Below are positions 16,155 through 25,410 of a DNA stretch of 26,796 nt, piece after piece; position 1 is the stretch's first letter; each line of letters opens with the position of its first letter. The position numbers were made by a program, and so were the translations under genes. The notes under the pieces are model-generated. The model was given only the letters and a program-made list of their open reading frames with translations, made no database searches and was not told the DNA's origin. This DNA is from JANOQP01 sp044227705 (GTDB lineage: Bacteria; Bacteroidota; Bacteroidia; Chitinophagales; Saprospiraceae), in assembly GCA_044227705.1 (NCBI GenBank), contig JBGAWE010000035.1, forward strand, positions 1 through 26,796, given 5' to 3'.

Positions 16155-17278
16155 CAATTTTTTTTGCCTAAAATCTCGGTGGCAAGCCGGGCGTAAAATT
16201 GGCCAATCAGCTCGCTACCGAACTCCTTTTCGGCTTTTTTTCGCCCGTTTTCGCCCAAAATGCGGGTTTTCTCCTGCCCCAATCGGTGGCAGCGGACGAA
16301 CGCAGCGGCCAGCGCGGCACTGTCTTTTATGGGGACGAGAAAGCCGTTCTCCCCCTCGTCGACGGCTTGCCGGCAGCCAGCTGTGTCGGTTGTGATGACT
16401 GGGCGGCCCATCGCCAGCGACTCCAGCAGCACCCGCGACAGGCCCTCCCGGTAGCTCGGCAGAACAACCCAGTGCGAGCGGGCGAGGATGGGCCGGACGT
16501 CCTCCGCGTGGCCGAGGTAGCGGACGGTTCCGTTCGAGGCCCAATCGGAGAGGGCCTCGCTGCGGATGTGGGCCGGGTTGCCCGCGTCGAGGCCGCCGAG
16601 GACCCAAAATTCGGCTTCCTGGCAATCGGGCTTCGCCAATCGGGCGGCTTCGACGAACTCGGAAATCCCCTTGTCGAGGAGGAGGCGGCCGACGAAGGTG
16701 AAGACTGTTCGGTCCGTCGCCGGTCGGATTCCGTTGACCGAGAAGTGTTTCAAATCAACTCCGCAGCCGTTGACGGTCGCGGTCTTTTCGGGCGAGACGA
16801 GTTTCTGTTCGATGAAAAGCCGCCGGTCGTCCTCATTTTCAAATACGACTTTTTGGGCGAAGGAAAAGGAGAGGCGATAAAGAAGGCTCGTCGCCTTCTG
16901 CAAAAAGCCGCGATGCAGGTAGCTGTAGCCAAGCCCGGTGACGACGCAGACCGACGGGATTTTCAGACAGGCCGCCGCGAGGTTGCCGAAAATGTTCGGC
17001 TTGATGGTGAAGTGAATCGCCATGTCCGGCCGGGTGCGGCGATAGGTTTTCAGGAACTCGAAAAAGAGGGAGCCGTTGGAAAACAGGTCGAGGCCGTCGC
17101 GCCGCAGCTTTTTCAGGGGGGAAAAATGGAGCCGCTCGCCCAGCGGGATGGCCCCCAGCGACTCGTCGACCGGCGCGACGAGGACGACCTCGTGGCCTTC
17201 CGACTGGAGCGCTTTGATGACCGGCAGCCGGAAGTTCTGGATGTTCCAGGCCGAATTGGAGACGACGGCGATTTTCAA
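16154..17278 (-). CDS. Glycosyltransferase family 4 protein
   Basis: The 374-residue GT-B glycosyltransferase has an N-terminus KIAVVSNSAWNIQNFRLPVI and the acceptor-domain segments HFTIKPNIFGN and VTGLGYSYL. The donor-site motif PSYREGLSRVLLESLAMGRPV contains a perfect E-x7-E. It resembles the PglA/WbpU-like transferases that add a sugar to lipid-linked glycans at the inner membrane. I chose TTG 17278, exactly where homologous N-termini begin. ATG 17362 is possible but would add 28 residues translated from a repetitive spacer (WLALPIPNPKSPLPYPS). Its stop overlaps the manC start by one base. Confidence 0.9.
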   Translation of the reverse strand: MKIAVVSNSAWNIQNFRLPVIKALQSEGHEVVLVAPVDESLGAIPLGERLHFSPLKKLRRDGLDLFSNGSLFFEFLKTYRRTRPDMAIHFTIKPNIFGNLAAACLKIPSVCVVTGLGYSYLHRGFLQKATSLLYRLSFSFAQKVVFENEDDRRLFIEQKLVSPEKTATVNGCGVDLKHFSVNGIRPATDRTVFTFVGRLLLDKGISEFVEAARLAKPDCQEAEFWVLGGLDAGNPAHIRSEALSDWASNGTVRYLGHAEDVRPILARSHWVVLPSYREGLSRVLLESLAMGRPVITTDTAGCRQAVDEGENGFLVPIKDSAALAAAFVRCHRLGQEKTRILGENGRKKAEKEFGSELIGQFYARLATEILGKKN

Positions 17279-17308
17279 TGAAGGGGAGGGATAGGGGAGC
17301 GGGGACTT

Positions 17309-17352
17309 GGGATTAGGGATTGGGAGCGCAAGCCAATCCCCAATCCCCAATC
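17309..17352. repeat. Inverted heptamer-type repeats between fcl and the glycosyltransferase
   Basis: GGGATTAGGGATTGGG (17309-17324) faces CCAATCCCCAATCCCCAATC (17333-17352), tandem seven-base units in inverted orientation that can form an imperfect hairpin. The element occupies the only sizeable gap between fcl and manC. Confidence 0.55.
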
Positions 17353-17365
17353 TCTCATCCATCAA

Positions 17366-18301
17366 TCAACCGAAGAAGCCGCCATCGAGCAAGGCCTGAT
17401 AAACCTGAAAGACCCCGATTTCGAGCGCAATCTTGTGCTGCCAGCCGAGCGCGTGGAGTTTCGAGACGTCCATGAGCTTGCGTGGCGTGCCGTCGGGCTT
17501 GCTCAAATCGTGGCGGATTTCGCCCTCGTAGCCGACGGTCTTTTTCACCAGTTTGGCCAGTTCGAGAATCGAGATTTCGGAGCCGGAGCCGATGTTGATA
17601 TGCCCGGCTTCCGACCAGTTTTCCATCAAAAAGACGCAGGCATCGGCGAGGTCGTCGGCGTGGAGGAACTCGCGGAGCGGCTTGCCGGACCCCCAAATCG
17701 TTACGAAGGGAAGCCCGGCCGCTTTCGCCTCGTGGAATTTCCGCAAGAGCGCGGGCAGGACGTGGCTGTTCTCCGGGTGGTAGTTGTCGTTCGGGCCGTA
17801 GAGGTTGGTCGGCATGACCGAGATGAAGTCGCGGCCGTACTGGCTGCGGTAGGCGTCGCAGAGCTTGATGCCGGTGATTTTGGCGATGGCGTAGGGCTCG
17901 TTCGTCGGTTCGAGGAGGCCGGTCAGGAGCGCGTCCTCGGCCATCGGTTGGGCCGCCATTTTTGGGTATATGCACGACGAGCCGAGGAACATCAGCTTTT
18001 TCACCTCGAAGCGGTGCGCCGCGTCGATGACGTTCGCCTCGATCATCAGGTTGTCGTAGAGGAACTCGGCGCGGTAGATGTTGTTGGCGAGGATGCCGCC
18101 GACTTTGGCCGCCGCGAGGAAGACGTACTCGGGCCGCTCTTTTTCAAAAAAAGCGTCGACGTCGGCCTGCCGACGCAGGTCAAGCTCCTGCGAGGTGCGG
18201 GTGACGAGGTTGGTGAAACCAGCGGTTTCGAGCCGCCTTTTGATGGCCGAGCCGACCATGCCGCGATGCCCGGCGACGTAGATTTTCGATGACTGTTTCA
18301 T
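17366..18301 (-). CDS. fcl: GDP-L-fucose synthase
   Basis: The 311-residue extended short-chain dehydrogenase converts GDP-4-keto-6-deoxy-mannose to GDP-L-fucose by epimerisation and NADPH reduction. It has the dinucleotide motif GHRGMVGSAI at 11-20, LGSSCIYPK near 106-114, and the catalytic Tyr-x3-Lys in PYAIAK near 136-141. Further matches are NLYGPNDNYHPENSHVLPALL and REFLHADDLADA. Length is typical of Fcl/WcaG. It begins on the base next to the gmd stop, so the two are tightly coupled. It precedes a repeat-filled gap of about 87 bases before the glycosyltransferase. Confidence 0.96.
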   Translation of the reverse strand: MKQSSKIYVAGHRGMVGSAIKRRLETAGFTNLVTRTSQELDLRRQADVDAFFEKERPEYVFLAAAKVGGILANNIYRAEFLYDNLMIEANVIDAAHRFEVKKLMFLGSSCIYPKMAAQPMAEDALLTGLLEPTNEPYAIAKITGIKLCDAYRSQYGRDFISVMPTNLYGPNDNYHPENSHVLPALLRKFHEAKAAGLPFVTIWGSGKPLREFLHADDLADACVFLMENWSEAGHINIGSGSEISILELAKLVKKTVGYEGEIRHDLSKPDGTPRKLMDVSKLHALGWQHKIALEIGVFQVYQALLDGGFFG

Positions 18302-19414
<1,113 letters not shown>

Positions 19415-19519
19415 GGGTGGAAATTCTTGTTGAGCATGGGAGTTTTGGCCGTCGGACCGGCATCGGGCGAAGGTACGCGACGGCCTTTTTTCAAAGTTGT
19501 AAAACCCGTCCCGGTCGGT

Positions 19520-20776
19520 TCACTTGCTTTTGAGGAGTGCGGGCTGGGCGAGCGGCTCAACGTAGTGGCCGTTGAGGTAGCACTTTTTGAGCATTTCGAG
19601 CATCGAGTCTGCAAGGTGCGTCCGATCGAAGTCGACGGCCAGTTCCTCGCAGCCGTGTTGGCAGGCGGCGTATTTGCGGGCTTCGAGGATGGCCTCGGTC
19701 TTTGCGAGGAAGTCGTCTTCGTTCTCCGGCTCGAAACAGACGCCCGCGCCGTACCCTTCGACCAGGTCTTTCGCCTCGCCCTCAACGCCGAGGAGGATGG
19801 GCTTTTTCATGGCCGCGTTCTCAAAAATCTTCGACGGGATGACCGTCTTGAAGGTGTCCGCTTTTTTCAGATTGACCAAAGCCACATCGGTGATGGAGAT
19901 AAAACGCGGCATCTCCTCCTTCGGCACCGGCGGCAGGACGCGGACGTTGTGCAGCTTCAATTCGCGGTGGAGGGCGACGAGGTTCTCTTTTTCGGCCCCG
20001 TCGCCGATGAGCAGCAGGACCACGTTCTTCGGCAACCTCAACGCGGCGCGGAGGATGAAGTCAAGCCCGTGCGCCATGCCGTGCGTCCCGAAATAGGCGA
20101 GGACCTGGCGGCCGCGCAACCGCAGTTCGTCGACGAGGCCGTCGTCCTTCGGCAGCGGGCGGAAGGTGTCGAGCATCACGCCGTTTTTCACCACCCCGAT
20201 TTTCTCGGGCCGGATGCCGCGCGCCGAGATTTTTTCCTTGAAAGAATCCGTCACCACGACGATATGCGATGCGTGTTGGTAGAGCCAAAGCTCGATGGTC
20301 GAGAGCAATCGGTAAACCGGCCCGCGCCCCATCGCGCCGACGGCGTGGATGCTCTCCGGCCACAGGTCGCGCACCTCCATCACCCAGGGTTTTCCTTTGA
20401 AAATACTCGCCCAGCAACCGGCCCAGGCGTTGAAAAACTGCGGCGATGTGGCCACGATGATGTCCGTCTCCTCCCAGAGGGCGGCCCAAAAGCCCGTGAC
20501 CATGAAGCTCAGATAGTCGAGTACGCGCCGCACGAAGCCCTTGTTCGAGCTGATGTACGACCAGACCCTGATGACACGGATGCCCTCCACCTGCTCGACG
20601 GTCTTCCAGCGGTTGCGATAGCCGTCGTGGATTTTGCCCTGCGGGAAATTGGGCTGGCAGGTGATGACCGTCACCTCCGCACCCTGCCTGACCCACTCGC
20701 GGCAATGCTCGAAGGTGCGGATGGCCGGGGCGTTCACCTCGGGGGGGAAATTGTCGGTCAGGAAAAGGATTTTCAC
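19520..20776 (-). CDS. WbuB-like glycosyltransferase (GT4)
   Basis: The 418-residue glycosyltransferase starts KILFLTDNFPPEVNAPAIRT after its initiator and carries VMEVRDLWPESIHAVGAM. It has a donor domain with AYFGTHGMAHGLDF, LLIGDGAEKENL and VIPSKIFENAAMKKPILL. These match the WbuB/WcaI-type enzymes of O-antigen and capsule loci. The sugar transferred is not predictable; L-FucNAc transfer is known for E. coli WbuB. The start is GTG 20776, which overlaps the upstream heparinase-like stop as GTGA. Longer frames upstream lie inside the neighbouring gene and have no family resemblance. It follows the heparinase-like and oxidoreductase genes, a neighbourhood typical of exopolysaccharide loci. 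Confidence 0.92.
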   Translation of the reverse strand: MKILFLTDNFPPEVNAPAIRTFEHCREWVRQGAEVTVITCQPNFPQGKIHDGYRNRWKTVEQVEGIRVIRVWSYISSNKGFVRRVLDYLSFMVTGFWAALWEETDIIVATSPQFFNAWAGCWASIFKGKPWVMEVRDLWPESIHAVGAMGRGPVYRLLSTIELWLYQHASHIVVVTDSFKEKISARGIRPEKIGVVKNGVMLDTFRPLPKDDGLVDELRLRGRQVLAYFGTHGMAHGLDFILRAALRLPKNVVLLLIGDGAEKENLVALHRELKLHNVRVLPPVPKEEMPRFISITDVALVNLKKADTFKTVIPSKIFENAAMKKPILLGVEGEAKDLVEGYGAGVCFEPENEDDFLAKTEAILEARKYAACQHGCEELAVDFDRTHLADSMLEMLKKCYLNGHYVEPLAQPALLKSK

Positions 20777-22374
20777 AGGATCTTTATCAAAACATGGTTC
20801 GTCTGGACAAATCGCGCCACCACCACATCCGCCTCGACGAGCCGATTCCACCCTTCGGCGAACAGGTATTTTTCCATCGAGAGCGACACTTCCGGGGCAA
20901 ACTCGATGCACAAAAGCTCGTGTTCGACCCGGTTCCCGTCCAGCTTGGGACGGACGTTGGGGTGGAAATGCCAGTGCGCCTCCAATGGCCGTCCCTTCGG
21001 GTTGTCGGCCAGTTCTTTCAGCAGGATCTGGTGCGGCCCGACCTCCCATTTACGGGAATAGAGCACGTCCAGCCGCTCAAAGGTGAAAATGGCCGCGCCG
21101 ATTTCGCCCTTTTTGTCCTCCCAAATCCCGACCCGTGCCCGTCGGCCGACGCGGAAGCCGCCCCAAACGTCCGATTGTTCCTCGCCCTCGCAACTGACCG
21201 TGTTGTGCATCCGCGTTGAGCGTTCGAGCTGCCGCCGGTCGTTCTTCTCGTAGGTCGAGATGCCGGGGTCGACGAGGACGGGCCGCCCTTTCACATGGAG
21301 CAAAAAGTTGAGCGTGTCGCTGTGCGCGTGGCCCGGCTGGTAGTCGGGGCCGATGGGCGCGGCATCGATGAAAAGGTCGAAGGTCTCCTCGCGCAGCATC
21401 CGGTAGCCCGGCTCAAACCGCTCGAGCTCGACCAAAACCGGCTCGATGCCGAGGCTTTTCGCATAAGTTTTCAACTCCTCCGCCGTCGGCGCGATGCCCG
21501 GGGCCGAGTCGTTGACCATCGGGAAGCTGCCGTCGGAAAAGGTCATGCTTTCCAGCCAGCCGAGGGCGGAGGCAGACTTTTCGGCCAGTTTCTCCCCGAT
21601 TTTTGTGGGAAAATCGGGGTTGCTCCTGGCCAAGTTGACGCTGTCGAGCAAACGGTGCAGCAAGAGCGCGTGGTACATCGGGCTTTGCTCGAAGTGCGCC
21701 CCGGCCCGCGTGAACTGTTCGTCGAGCTCTTTTGAAAGAACCCGCTCGGCCCGGCGCAGCAGCCGACCGTCTCTCAATAAGACGGCGGCGAAAAAGAGGC
21801 CGAACCCATTCTCCAAAAGATGGTTGCCGAGCAGGTGGAACTCGAGGTTTTGGCTCAAAAACTCGGCCTGCCCCCGGATTTCCGCCCGGATGTCGGGCCG
21901 CTCAATACCGTGCGTCGCCAAAAACTTGGCCCACGAAATTAAGCGGACGCTCGTCGGATAAGGTTCGAAACCCACCGAGCTGGTTCGGGTGTTTTGGATG
22001 AAATCGGCGATTTGGGCAAGGCCAACTTCAACCGACAAACCTGGCTGGGCCAGCCAGTCGAAATAGTTGAGGTTGTAGGCCCAGAGGTGGCCGAGGCCCC
22101 GGAAATCCCAGTCGATCTGCCCGCCAAAATCGTGCTCGACGTTCAAAAAGCGGAAGCGCGCGCCGCCCAAAAAACTTTCCGAAGCGGCGAGGCCGGGCGA
22201 GAAAACCGGCGGCCTCCCCTTTTCCTGCCCAAATTTCTTTTGAAAATCGCGGCCGGGGAAGCCCGCAACCTGCCACCATTTGCGGCGAAGCCGGTAGAAA
22301 ACCCGCCAGCCGATTTGCTCGGCGCGGAGGTGGCGGACGGTGTGGAAATACCTCGAAAACTTAGCCGATGTCAA
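20773..22374 (-). CDS. Heparinase II/III-like protein
   Basis: The 533-residue protein has an (alpha/alpha) toroid-type N-terminal half (about residues 90-280, including LLGNHLLENGFGLFFAA and FEQSPMYHALLLHRLLD). The C-terminal beta half carries the heparinase II/III signature GHAHSDTLNFLLHVKGRPVL, then DPGISTYEKN and RSTRMHNTV. The family contains polysaccharide lyases. Copies within biosynthesis loci are thought to trim or modify the polymer, but their activity is usually untested. There is no signal peptide, which fits a cytoplasmic protein. TTG 22374 is the start, overlapping the oxidoreductase by 14 bases. No in-frame ATG occurs near the N-terminus. Confidence 0.88.
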   Translation of the reverse strand: MTSAKFSRYFHTVRHLRAEQIGWRVFYRLRRKWWQVAGFPGRDFQKKFGQEKGRPPVFSPGLAASESFLGGARFRFLNVEHDFGGQIDWDFRGLGHLWAYNLNYFDWLAQPGLSVEVGLAQIADFIQNTRTSSVGFEPYPTSVRLISWAKFLATHGIERPDIRAEIRGQAEFLSQNLEFHLLGNHLLENGFGLFFAAVLLRDGRLLRRAERVLSKELDEQFTRAGAHFEQSPMYHALLLHRLLDSVNLARSNPDFPTKIGEKLAEKSASALGWLESMTFSDGSFPMVNDSAPGIAPTAEELKTYAKSLGIEPVLVELERFEPGYRMLREETFDLFIDAAPIGPDYQPGHAHSDTLNFLLHVKGRPVLVDPGISTYEKNDRRQLERSTRMHNTVSCEGEEQSDVWGGFRVGRRARVGIWEDKKGEIGAAIFTFERLDVLYSRKWEVGPHQILLKELADNPKGRPLEAHWHFHPNVRPKLDGNRVEHELLCIEFAPEVSLSMEKYLFAEGWNRLVEADVVVARFVQTNHVLIKIL

Positions 22375-24484
22375 CCCAGGCCCCTGTTTTGAGCGATTCG
22401 ACGGCGGCCAGCGCGGCCCGCGAGACGTTGAGGATTTCCTCGAAGGGGATGGTCGCCGGGCCGCCCGTTTTCACGCTTTTCATGAACAGGTCGAACTGCC
22501 GCTGGTGCCCCTTGTCCTGCCGTCCGCTGGCCGAGCTTTTGGCGAAGCCGAAGAACTCCGCTCGTCGCCAGTTGTCGATGACCGCCGTCCGGTTTTGGGA
22601 GAAGACTTCGACGCGCTCCTTCGCGTAGCCTTTCGAGCCGTTGGAGAAATAGTTGACCACGCCGGTCGAGCCGTTTTTGAACTTCAACAGGATACTCGCG
22701 CTGTCGGTCGCGGCCGTCGGGTGGGTTCCGAGGGCGGTCATCACCACTTTTTCAATCTCGGAGCCGGTCAAAAAGACCATCAAGTCCATCAGGTGGCAAG
22801 CCTCGCCGACGATGCGGCCGCCGCCGGTGGCGAGGTCTTGCGTCCAGTGGCTGGCGGGGATTTCGCCCGCGTTCATCGTCGCCACGAGGTGCATCGGCTG
22901 GTTGGAAGAGGCCCCGAGCAGTTTCTTGGTTTCCTCTGAAAGAGGCGCAAACCGGCGGTTGAAGCCGACCGTAAGCGAGCGGCCTGATTTTTTCCAGGCG
23001 GCCTCGACTTCCTCCAACTCGTTGATTGTCAATGCCAAAGGCTTTTCGACGAAGACGTTTTTTCCCGAAAGAAGGGCTTCGGCGGCCAGCCGAGCGTGCG
23101 TGTTGTGCTGTGTCGTGACGACGACCGTGTCGATTTCCGCGTCGCCCAGAATGTCGGCGTTGGAGGTGGTCGAGCGGGCGATGCCGAATTTTTTGGCGGC
23201 CAAAGTGCCGCTCAAGCCCCGGGCCGACGAGATGGTTTTCACCTCCGCCCCGGCCTTTTTGAGGCAGGGCAGAATCATGGCCTGCGTGAAGTTTCCGCTG
23301 CCGATGATGCCGATGACGCCCTTTTTGGCGGTGAAATTTTTTTCGAGGACTTGGATGGAGGTCTGTGCCGCATCCGCCGCGCCCGAATATTTGAGGATGC
23401 TGGCGATGCTGCGCGACGAGCCGATGTCGCCGTATATTTTCTCAAAGTCCTGAAAATCAATGACTTCGGAAATGAGCGGGGCGACTTTCAAACTCCCCTC
23501 GGCGATGGCGCGGAGGACGGCCTCGAAGTTCCGCTTCTCCGTCCAACGGACGAAGGGGAGCGGGTAGTCGATGCCTTTTTGCTCGTAATCGGGGTCGTAG
23601 CGGCCGGGGCCGTAGCTGCACGAGACCTGAAACGTCAGTTCTTTTTCAAAAAAATTGGCCCGACGGATGTCAAGGCCGATGACGCCGACGAGGACGATGC
23701 GCCCGCGTTTTCGGCTCATCTGCGCGGCCTCGTGGATGATTTCGTTCGACTTTGAGGAGGCCGTGATGACCACCGCGTCGGCCCCGATGCCGCCGGTCAG
23801 TTCCTCGACCAGTTTGACGGGGCTGTTTCCAGACGAGACGTTGAACGCCTCGATGCCGAGGGTTTTGGCCAATTCAACTTTGTTTTCATCAAAATCGAGG
23901 CCGACGACGCGGCAGCCGTTCGCCCGCAGCAACTGACCGGCGACCAACCCAATCAACCCGAGGCCGGTGACGACGACCGTCTCGCCGAACGTCGGCTGCG
24001 CCAAACGGATGCCCTGCAAGGCGATGGCCCCGACGACCGTGAAACTGGCCTCCTCAAAAGAGACCCCTTCGGGGATTTTGGCCACCAGGTTTTTGGGGAC
24101 GCAGACCAGCTCGGCATGGTGGCCATTGGAGATGACCCGGTCGCCGATGCTGAACTCCGTAACGCCCTCGCCGACGGCCACGACCTCCCCCGCGTTGCAA
24201 TAGCCGAGCGGGAGCGGCTCGCCGAGCTTTCTGAAGACGGCTTCGAGGGTGGGCTGCAGGCCGTCGGTCTTAATCTTGTCGATGACTTGTTTGACCTTGT
24301 CGGGCTGTTGCCGGGCCTTTTCGAACCAGTTGGCCTTGCCGAACTCGACCAGCATCCGCTCGGTGCCGAGGCTGACGAGCGAGCGGTGCGTTTTTATCAA
24401 AACCGAGCCGCGCCGAACCTGCGGTGCGGGGACTTCTTCGAGGCGGGTCTGGCCGGATTGGAGGTCTTGGATGAGTTGTTTCAA
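22361..24484 (-). CDS. Bi-domain oxidoreductase (alcohol dehydrogenase-like + Gfo/Idh/MocA)
   Basis: The 707-residue fusion protein has an N-terminal medium-chain dehydrogenase half (about residues 1-370). It includes LVSLGTERMLVEFGKA, PLGYCNAGEVVAVGEGV and the NAD-binding VVVTGLGLIGLVAGQLL. A Gfo/Idh/MocA half follows (about 385-707) with GVIGIIGSGNFTQAMILP, the conserved EKP motif (NVFVEKPLAL) and GGGRIVGEACHLMDL. Catalytic and structural zinc cysteines of classical alcohol dehydrogenases are not apparent, so the first half may be zinc-free. It is found in polysaccharide loci next to heparinase-like genes; a sugar-modifying redox role is inferred. The start is TTG 24484: MKQLIQDLQSGQT matches the family N-terminus. 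Codons 1-13 are duplicated near 25431-25469. Confidence 0.9.
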   Translation of the reverse strand: MKQLIQDLQSGQTRLEEVPAPQVRRGSVLIKTHRSLVSLGTERMLVEFGKANWFEKARQQPDKVKQVIDKIKTDGLQPTLEAVFRKLGEPLPLGYCNAGEVVAVGEGVTEFSIGDRVISNGHHAELVCVPKNLVAKIPEGVSFEEASFTVVGAIALQGIRLAQPTFGETVVVTGLGLIGLVAGQLLRANGCRVVGLDFDENKVELAKTLGIEAFNVSSGNSPVKLVEELTGGIGADAVVITASSKSNEIIHEAAQMSRKRGRIVLVGVIGLDIRRANFFEKELTFQVSCSYGPGRYDPDYEQKGIDYPLPFVRWTEKRNFEAVLRAIAEGSLKVAPLISEVIDFQDFEKIYGDIGSSRSIASILKYSGAADAAQTSIQVLEKNFTAKKGVIGIIGSGNFTQAMILPCLKKAGAEVKTISSARGLSGTLAAKKFGIARSTTSNADILGDAEIDTVVVTTQHNTHARLAAEALLSGKNVFVEKPLALTINELEEVEAAWKKSGRSLTVGFNRRFAPLSEETKKLLGASSNQPMHLVATMNAGEIPASHWTQDLATGGGRIVGEACHLMDLMVFLTGSEIEKVVMTALGTHPTAATDSASILLKFKNGSTGVVNYFSNGSKGYAKERVEVFSQNRTAVIDNWRRAEFFGFAKSSASGRQDKGHQRQFDLFMKSVKTGGPATIPFEEILNVSRAALAAVESLKTGAWVDIG
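24446..24484 (-). repeat. 39-bp direct repeat, copy 1 (start of the oxidoreductase gene)
   Basis: Bases 24446-24484 match 25431-25469 with one difference (24449 C against 25434 T); the run 24451-24484 is identical over 34 bases. This copy is codons 1-13 of the oxidoreductase. The one difference is a synonymous Gln codon. The copies lie 985 bases apart in the same orientation and bracket two small genes. Confidence 0.9.
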
Positions 24485-24492
24485 GCGGGCTG

Positions 24493-24807
24493 TTATTTCC
24501 TTTTCGGGAATTTGTTGCCGAGCGGGTTGCGCCCGTTTTTCTCAAAATAGGCGTCGATGTGTTCGCGCTCGATTTTCAGTGCGGCTGCCCGGCCGGGGAT
24601 TTCCGTGAGCAGGATTTCTGCGGAAAATTTGGCGTGCCCGGCGGCCATGTTCCATTCCTCGACCTGGCTGCGGGCGCGTTCGGAGAGGTTGTCATCAGGG
24701 TCAATCGGGTCGGCAGAGATGCCATATTTATAGGTGTCGCGGTCGATTTGGGCGAAAATGTCGTACAAATGGTGGAGCGCGTTGTTCTTCTTGGCGTTGC
24801 CGTGCAT
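24493..24807 (-). CDS. Stand-alone URI/GIY-YIG-like nuclease domain (Tox-URI2-like)
   Basis: The 104-residue protein resembles the Tox-URI2 toxin domain normally found at the C-terminus of polymorphic toxins such as Rhs proteins. Features are HGN at 2-4, HHLYDIF at 12-18, DTYKYGISADP at 24-34, ERARSQVEEWN at 43-53, IPGRAAALKIEREHIDAYF at 70-88 and NGRNPLGN at 91-98. By analogy with GIY-YIG/URI nucleases, Tyr15, Tyr28, an Arg of the ERAR helix and Glu80 are candidate active-site residues. There is no signal peptide or trafficking domain, so it is a bare toxin-type domain or a domesticated nuclease. It starts 15 bases after the DUF4240 gene and stops 8 bases before the oxidoreductase. Both genes lie between direct repeats. 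Confidence 0.75.
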   Translation of the reverse strand: MHGNAKKNNALHHLYDIFAQIDRDTYKYGISADPIDPDDNLSERARSQVEEWNMAAGHAKFSAEILLTEIPGRAAALKIEREHIDAYFEKNGRNPLGNKFPKRK

Positions 24808-24822
24808 GGGTTTTCGGGTCGG

Positions 24823-25410
24823 TCAGGCGGTCGGTGACAGGCTTTTCCAGCCCTTTTTGTTGCTGAAAGTTTCCACAGGATAGGCAGCGACGTAGTTGAG
24901 GGCCGTCCCTTTCGCCCGCCGGTGTGCCTCGTTCGGGATGCGGAGCAGGGCGGCAAACTCCATGTCCTTCGGCATTTTGGACGGGTCGGCGAGGATTTCA
25001 CGGAAGGTGCGCTCGCCGTTGGCAACCGCGCAGCAGCGGGAAAAAAGGAACCCGTCCGCAGAAAACTCATCGGAGGCTGGGTCGAACGAGCCTTCGCCGA
25101 TGTGCTTGGCAAACGCCTCGCCGTCGAGCAGGTAGAGTTTTTGGGAGAGCAGGTCCTTGAAATCATACACATGCCGCAGCGGGCCTGCCGAAAGGGCCGC
25201 GGCGACCGGCTCGATGACCGCATCGTCGTCACCCGTCTTCGCCCAATCGAGTTGCTCGATGAGTCGCCAAAAATCGGATTCGCTCAACCCGCCTTCTGCC
25301 GGGGTGTCGTTCAGTTCAATCCTGACGGAGGCGTTCGGGTATTTTTCTTGAAGGTCGGAAATCTTCTCCGGACTGATGTTGTGGAGCGGGAAGCGGAGGA
25401 CGTTGGTCAT
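24823..25410 (-). CDS. DUF4240-like protein, possible immunity partner
   Basis: The 195-residue acidic protein has a segment matching DUF4240 (about residues 43-150): SESDFWRLIEQLDW at 43-56, AAALSAGPLRHVYDFKDLL at 70-88, DEFSADGFLFSRCCAVANG at 114-132 and the FREILADPSKMP end (136-147). A short N-terminal module (1-40, MTNVLRFPLHNISPEKISDL) and a tail follow no family I know. It is cytoplasmic by sequence. It lies directly upstream of the URI-like nuclease gene in the same transcript, the usual two-gene layout of a toxin with its neutraliser, so an immunity role is suspected but unproven. Its ATG overlaps the stop of a 20-codon leader frame as ATGA. Confidence 0.72.
   Translation of the reverse strand: MTNVLRFPLHNISPEKISDLQEKYPNASVRIELNDTPAEGGLSESDFWRLIEQLDWAKTGDDDAVIEPVAAALSAGPLRHVYDFKDLLSQKLYLLDGEAFAKHIGEGSFDPASDEFSADGFLFSRCCAVANGERTFREILADPSKMPKDMEFAALLRIPNEAHRRAKGTALNYVAAYPVETFSNKKGWKSLSPTA

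Noticed and set aside
19447..19491. Hairpin with T6 between gmd and the WbuB-like gene
   Set aside because: The 8-bp stem has a 23-base loop and its T-run lies on the plus strand, the wrong orientation for the leftward array.
20777..21049. N-terminal extension of the WbuB-like glycosyltransferase
   Set aside because: The added residues lie inside the heparinase-like gene, are Arg/Gly/Pro-rich and unrelated to the family. GTG 20776 gives the conserved N-terminus.
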